Of a stretch of 8,042 nucleotides of DNA, positions 6,388 through 8,042 are shown in pieces. Below the pieces are notes generated by a model. The model searched no databases, was not told the DNA's origin, and saw only the letters and a list, made by a program, of their open reading frames with translations. Source of the stretch: RBG-16-66-20 sp035499575 (GTDB lineage Bacteria; Pseudomonadota; Gammaproteobacteria; Burkholderiales; SG8-39); NCBI GenBank assembly GCA_035499575.1, contig DATJYN010000014.1:1-8042 (forward strand). Reading direction: 5' to 3'. Each line of letters begins with the position of its first letter. The first letter of the stretch is position 1. Both the position numbers and the translations under genes were made by a program.

Positions 6388-6771
6388 CTAGTGCAGTACG
6401 CGCGGAACGGAAAGCGTGAACTCCGGAATCGGCGCTTCGAAGCGCGTGCCGTCCTCGGCGACCATCTGGTAGCTGCCGCGCATCGTGCCCACCGGCGTCG
6501 CGATGGCGGTGCCGCTCGAGTATTCATGCTGCTCGCCGGGGCGCAGCACCGGCTGCGCGCCGACCACGCCCAGGCCGCGAACTTCCTGCACCAGGCCCTG
6601 GGCGTCGGTGATGATCCAGTGCCGGCTGATCAGTTGCGCGGTCGCGTTGCCGGTATTGCGGATCGTGATGGTGTAGGCGAAGACGTAGCGGCCGGCCTTG
6701 TCGTCCGATTGCTCCGGCAGGTACTGCACCGCCGGCCTCACGGTGATCTCGTAGCGCTTCTCCTGTGCCAT
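6388..6771 (-). CDS. apaG: ApaG family protein (DUF525)
   Basis: The 127-residue protein matches ApaG at full length (about 125 residues in enterobacteria). Characteristic segments are YTITIRNTG, ISRHWIITDAQG, VRGLGVVGAQPVL, EYSSGTAIATPVGTMRGSY and EFTLSVPRVLH. The domain is a small fibronectin-type beta-sandwich. Mutants in related genes have been linked to cobalt/magnesium resistance, but the biochemical role is unsettled. It heads the minus-strand unit, with the cyclase ATG 10 nt beyond its stop. It is divergent from rpe, a placement I associate with betaproteobacteria. The ATG at 6771 has no ribosome site; TACAAT on the minus strand ends only 5 nt upstream. Confidence 0.93.
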   Translation of the reverse strand: MAQEKRYEITVRPAVQYLPEQSDDKAGRYVFAYTITIRNTGNATAQLISRHWIITDAQGLVQEVRGLGVVGAQPVLRPGEQHEYSSGTAIATPVGTMRGSYQMVAEDGTRFEAPIPEFTLSVPRVLH

Positions 6772-6776
6772 GCCGA

Positions 6777-6782
6777 ATTGTA
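6777..6782 (-). promoter_or_regulatory. Candidate -10 element of apaG
   Basis: On the minus strand this reads TACAAT, 5 nt before the apaG ATG. No matching -35 was found 17 bp upstream. If active, the transcript would start at or within a base or two of the start codon. The spacing is at the short limit, so the call is tentative. Confidence 0.35.
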
Positions 6783-6793
6783 CGACCGCGCGA

Positions 6794-6799
6794 TAGAAT
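6794..6799 (+). promoter_or_regulatory. Candidate -10 element of rpe
   Basis: TAGAAT lies 10 nt before the rpe ATG at 6810 and would give a leader of about 3-4 nt. There is no clear -35 at 17 bp (TGCCGA at 6771-6776). The element sits in the 38-bp divergent gap, so rpe and apaG polymerase sites must overlap. Confidence 0.45.
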
Positions 6800-6809
6800 G
6801 CCCGCCACC

Positions 6810-7472
6810 ATGACGTTTCGCATCGCGCCGTCGATCCTGTCCGCCGATTTTGCCCGCCTGGGAGAGGAAGTGAGCGCGGTGGAGGCCGCGGGCGCAGACC
6901 TGCTGCACTTCGACGTGATGGACAACCATTACGTTCCCAACCTCACGATCGGCCCGCTGGTGTGCGCCGCGCTGCGCCCGCGCACCAAGCTGCCGATCGA
7001 CGTGCACCTGATGATCAAGCCGGTGGACCGCATCATTCCCGAGTTCGCCAAGGCGGGCGCGAACATCATCAGCTTCCATCCGGAGGCGTCCGAGCACGTC
7101 GACCGCACCATCGCGCTGATCAAGGAATGCGGCTGCAAGGCCGGCCTGGTATTCAATCCGGCGACGCCGCTGACGCACCTGGATCACACGCTCGACAAGC
7201 TCGACCTGGTGCTGCTGATGTCGGTCAACCCGGGCTTCGGCGGCCAGCAGTTCATCGTTTCCGTGCTGCCCAAGATCGCCGAAGCGCGCGCCCGCATCCG
7301 CAAGTCCGGCCGCGACATCTGGCTGGAAGTCGACGGCGGCGTGAAAACCGACAATATCGCCGAGGTCGCGAAGGCGGGCGCCGACACTTTCGTCGCGGGT
7401 TCGGCGGTCTTCGGCTCGAAGGACTACGCCGCGACCTTGCGCCAGATGCGCGCCAAGCTCGCCGTGGTATAG
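6810..7472 (+). CDS. rpe: Ribulose-phosphate 3-epimerase
   Basis: The 220-residue enzyme interconverts D-ribulose 5-phosphate and D-xylulose 5-phosphate in the pentose phosphate (and, where present, Calvin) pathway. It is a cytosolic TIM barrel with a divalent metal. Family motifs are present in order: IAPSILSADFARLGEE, HFDVMDNHYVPNLTIGP, DVHLMIKP, ISFHPEASEH, GLVFNPATP, VLLMSVNPGFGGQQF, LEVDGGVK and FVAGSAVFG. The catalytic aspartates are those of DVMD and EVDGGV, and the histidines those of HFD and DVHLM. Length agrees with E. coli Rpe (225). The start at 6810 matches the family N-terminus. An in-frame ATG at 6798 and one at 6765 exist but are upstream of or inside the candidate promoter. 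There is no ribosome site. The trp leader begins 10 nt after the stop, and no gph gene is present between rpe and trpE. Confidence 0.96.
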   Translation: MTFRIAPSILSADFARLGEEVSAVEAAGADLLHFDVMDNHYVPNLTIGPLVCAALRPRTKLPIDVHLMIKPVDRIIPEFAKAGANIISFHPEASEHVDRTIALIKECGCKAGLVFNPATPLTHLDHTLDKLDLVLLMSVNPGFGGQQFIVSVLPKIAEARARIRKSGRDIWLEVDGGVKTDNIAEVAKAGADTFVAGSAVFGSKDYAATLRQMRAKLAVV

Positions 7473-7473
7473 T
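7468..7473 (+). promoter_or_regulatory. Candidate -10 element of the trp leader, overlapping the rpe stop
   Basis: TATAGT contains the TAG stop of rpe and ends 9 nt before the leader-peptide ATG. Transcription would begin about 1-3 nt before that ATG, so the leader peptide would be read from an almost leaderless RNA. No good -35 hexamer is visible at 16-18 bp. Confidence 0.5.
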
Positions 7474-7482
7474 GGCCGGGTC

Positions 7483-7548
7483 ATGAAACGCCTCTCCGCA
7501 TCCTCCGCCGCCCTCTCTTGGCGCAGCTGGCGCCCCTGGCGCAGCTAA
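7483..7548 (+). CDS. trpL: trp operon leader peptide with three Trp codons
   Basis: A 21-codon open frame begins 10 nt after the rpe stop and ends 78 nt before trpE. It starts MKRLSASSAALS and ends WRSWRPWRS followed by TAA. Three of the last nine codons are TGG (7519, 7528, 7537), in a peptide whose composition is otherwise Ser/Arg/Ala. Its position directly before trpE makes it a transcription- or translation-attenuation leader: scarcity of charged tRNA-Trp would stall ribosomes on these codons and change folding of the RNA that follows. A 10-bp direct repeat TGGCGCAGCT (7519-7528, 7537-7546) encodes the two W-R-S units. No Shine-Dalgarno sequence precedes the ATG. Too short for most gene finders, so likely to be unannotated. 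Confidence 0.85.
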   Translation: MKRLSASSAALSWRSWRPWRS

Positions 7549-7626
7549 TTCCTGCCTTACCGCGGGAGTTTTGTTCCCGCACTCCGTAGTACCCCTGGGC
7601 AGTACCGCAATACGCTGGAGCTTTTC
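7525..7626 (+). promoter_or_regulatory. trp attenuator region (competing RNA hairpins before trpE)
   Basis: Hairpin A is AGCT-G-GCGCC / CCT / GGCGC-AGCT at 7525-7546 (nine pairs, one bulged G) and overlaps the second and third Trp codons. Hairpin B is GCGGGAG / TTTTG / TTCCCGC at 7562-7580. Hairpin C pairs CTCC 7582-7585 with GGAG 7617-7620, GTA 7586-7588 with TAC 7611-7613, and GTAC 7589-7592 with GTAC 7602-7605. It is followed by CTTTTC and hides the trpE ribosome site. GGAGT 7565-7569 can pair with ACTCC 7581-7585, which excludes both B and C. CTGCC 7552-7556 can pair with GGCAG 7598-7602. The pairings are seen directly; which one terminates or blocks translation is inference. Confidence 0.65.
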
Positions 7627-8042
7627 ATGACCGAACTTGAATTTCAGAGCCTTGCCGAGCAGGGCTACACGCGCGTGCCGGTGGTGATGGAATCGCGCGC
7701 CGACCTCTATACGCCGCTCGCGGTGTACCTGAAGCTCGCCAACGTTCCGCATTCCTACTTGCTCGAATCGGTGGTGGGCGGAGAACGTTTCGGCCGCTAT
7801 TCCTTCATCGGGCTCGCCTGTATCGAGCGCATCGAGGCGAGGAACGGTGTCGTGCGACGGCTCATGCGCGAGGCGCGCGGGCGGGATGTCGTCCTTGAGA
7901 GCGTCGGCAGCGAAGATGCGCCGGCAGACCCCTACGAATACGTCCGCGGCTACCTGGCGCGCCAGCGCGTGGCGCCGGTGCCGGCGGCGCTGCGCTTCGG
8001 CGGCGGGCTGGTCGGCTACTTCGGCTACGAGACGGTGCGCCA
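7627..8042 (+). CDS. trpE: Anthranilate synthase component I, 5' part
   Basis: The first 138 residues of TrpE are present; the rest lies beyond the window. TrpE converts chorismate and ammonia (from the TrpG glutaminase) to anthranilate, the first committed step of tryptophan synthesis. The N-terminal domain shows the tryptophan-binding LLES motif (residues 45-48), then GERFGRYSFIG (52-62) and, near the edge, RFGGGLVGYFGYETVR, all standard for the family. The LLES serine implies feedback inhibition by tryptophan. A GGAG ribosome site at 7617-7620 lies 6 nt before the ATG and can be sequestered in the leader RNA. It is the first structural gene after the leader peptide, so control at both RNA and enzyme level is expected. 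Confidence 0.95.
   Translation, partial: MTELEFQSLAEQGYTRVPVVMESRADLYTPLAVYLKLANVPHSYLLESVVGGERFGRYSFIGLACIERIEARNGVVRRLMREARGRDVVLESVGSEDAPADPYEYVRGYLARQRVAPVPAALRFGGGLVGYFGYETVR

Noticed and set aside
6378..6527. Longer cyclase start at 6527 adding 50 N-terminal residues
   Set aside because: The extension is Arg/Ala-rich, overlaps apaG entirely, and the ATG at 6377 has an AGGAA ribosome site at good spacing.
7562..7580. Simple intrinsic terminator for rpe
   Set aside because: The hairpin is solid but is followed by ACTCCGTAG rather than a U-run, and it lies within the trp leader transcript.

Overview
The window is high-GC, densely coded bacterial chromosome with strong third-position G/C. 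The apaG/rpe/trpE neighbourhood and the protein sequences point to a betaproteobacterium. This is inferred from gene content and order, not from a marker gene. No rRNA, tRNA, CRISPR array, insertion sequence or phage gene was seen, and no stretch longer than about 150 bases lacks a gene.

Layout from left to right. (1) 1-769, minus strand: the 5' part of an MBL-fold metallohydrolase whose 3' end lies outside the window. (2) 784-3504, plus strand: a 906-residue ABC-exporter-like protein. Its nucleotide-binding half has lost every catalytic motif and carries a large helical insertion. It is followed, 11 bases on, by (3) 3516-3971, a 151-residue stand-alone CRP-type cyclic-nucleotide-binding protein. 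(4) 3964-4003: a perfect 20-bp tandem repeat that holds the stop codons of the two converging transcription units. (5) 6771 down to 3995, minus strand: a tight four-gene unit of apaG, a class III nucleotide cyclase, a degenerate 2OG-Fe(II)-oxygenase-like protein and an intact paralogue of it. Junctions are 10 nt, a TGATG overlap and an ATGA overlap. (6) 6810-7472, plus strand: rpe, divergent from apaG across only 38 bp. (7) 7483-7626: a trp leader peptide with three Trp codons and several competing RNA pairings. (8) 7627-8042: the 5' part of trpE.

The most interesting theme is a possible cyclic-nucleotide module. A nucleotide cyclase with non-standard base-contact residues, a free cNMP-binding domain cotranscribed with an apparently ATPase-dead ABC protein, and a divergent MBL hydrolase of a superfamily that includes phosphodiesterases lie within 6.4 kb. 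That they work together is inference from proximity.

A second theme is gene-start architecture. Four genes that begin transcription units (the ABC protein, apaG, rpe, trpL) have a -10-like hexamer 5-10 nt before the ATG and no Shine-Dalgarno sequence, whereas several genes inside units (the CNBD protein, cyclase and trpE) have one. This suggests leaderless or near-leaderless transcripts, including for the trp attenuator peptide.
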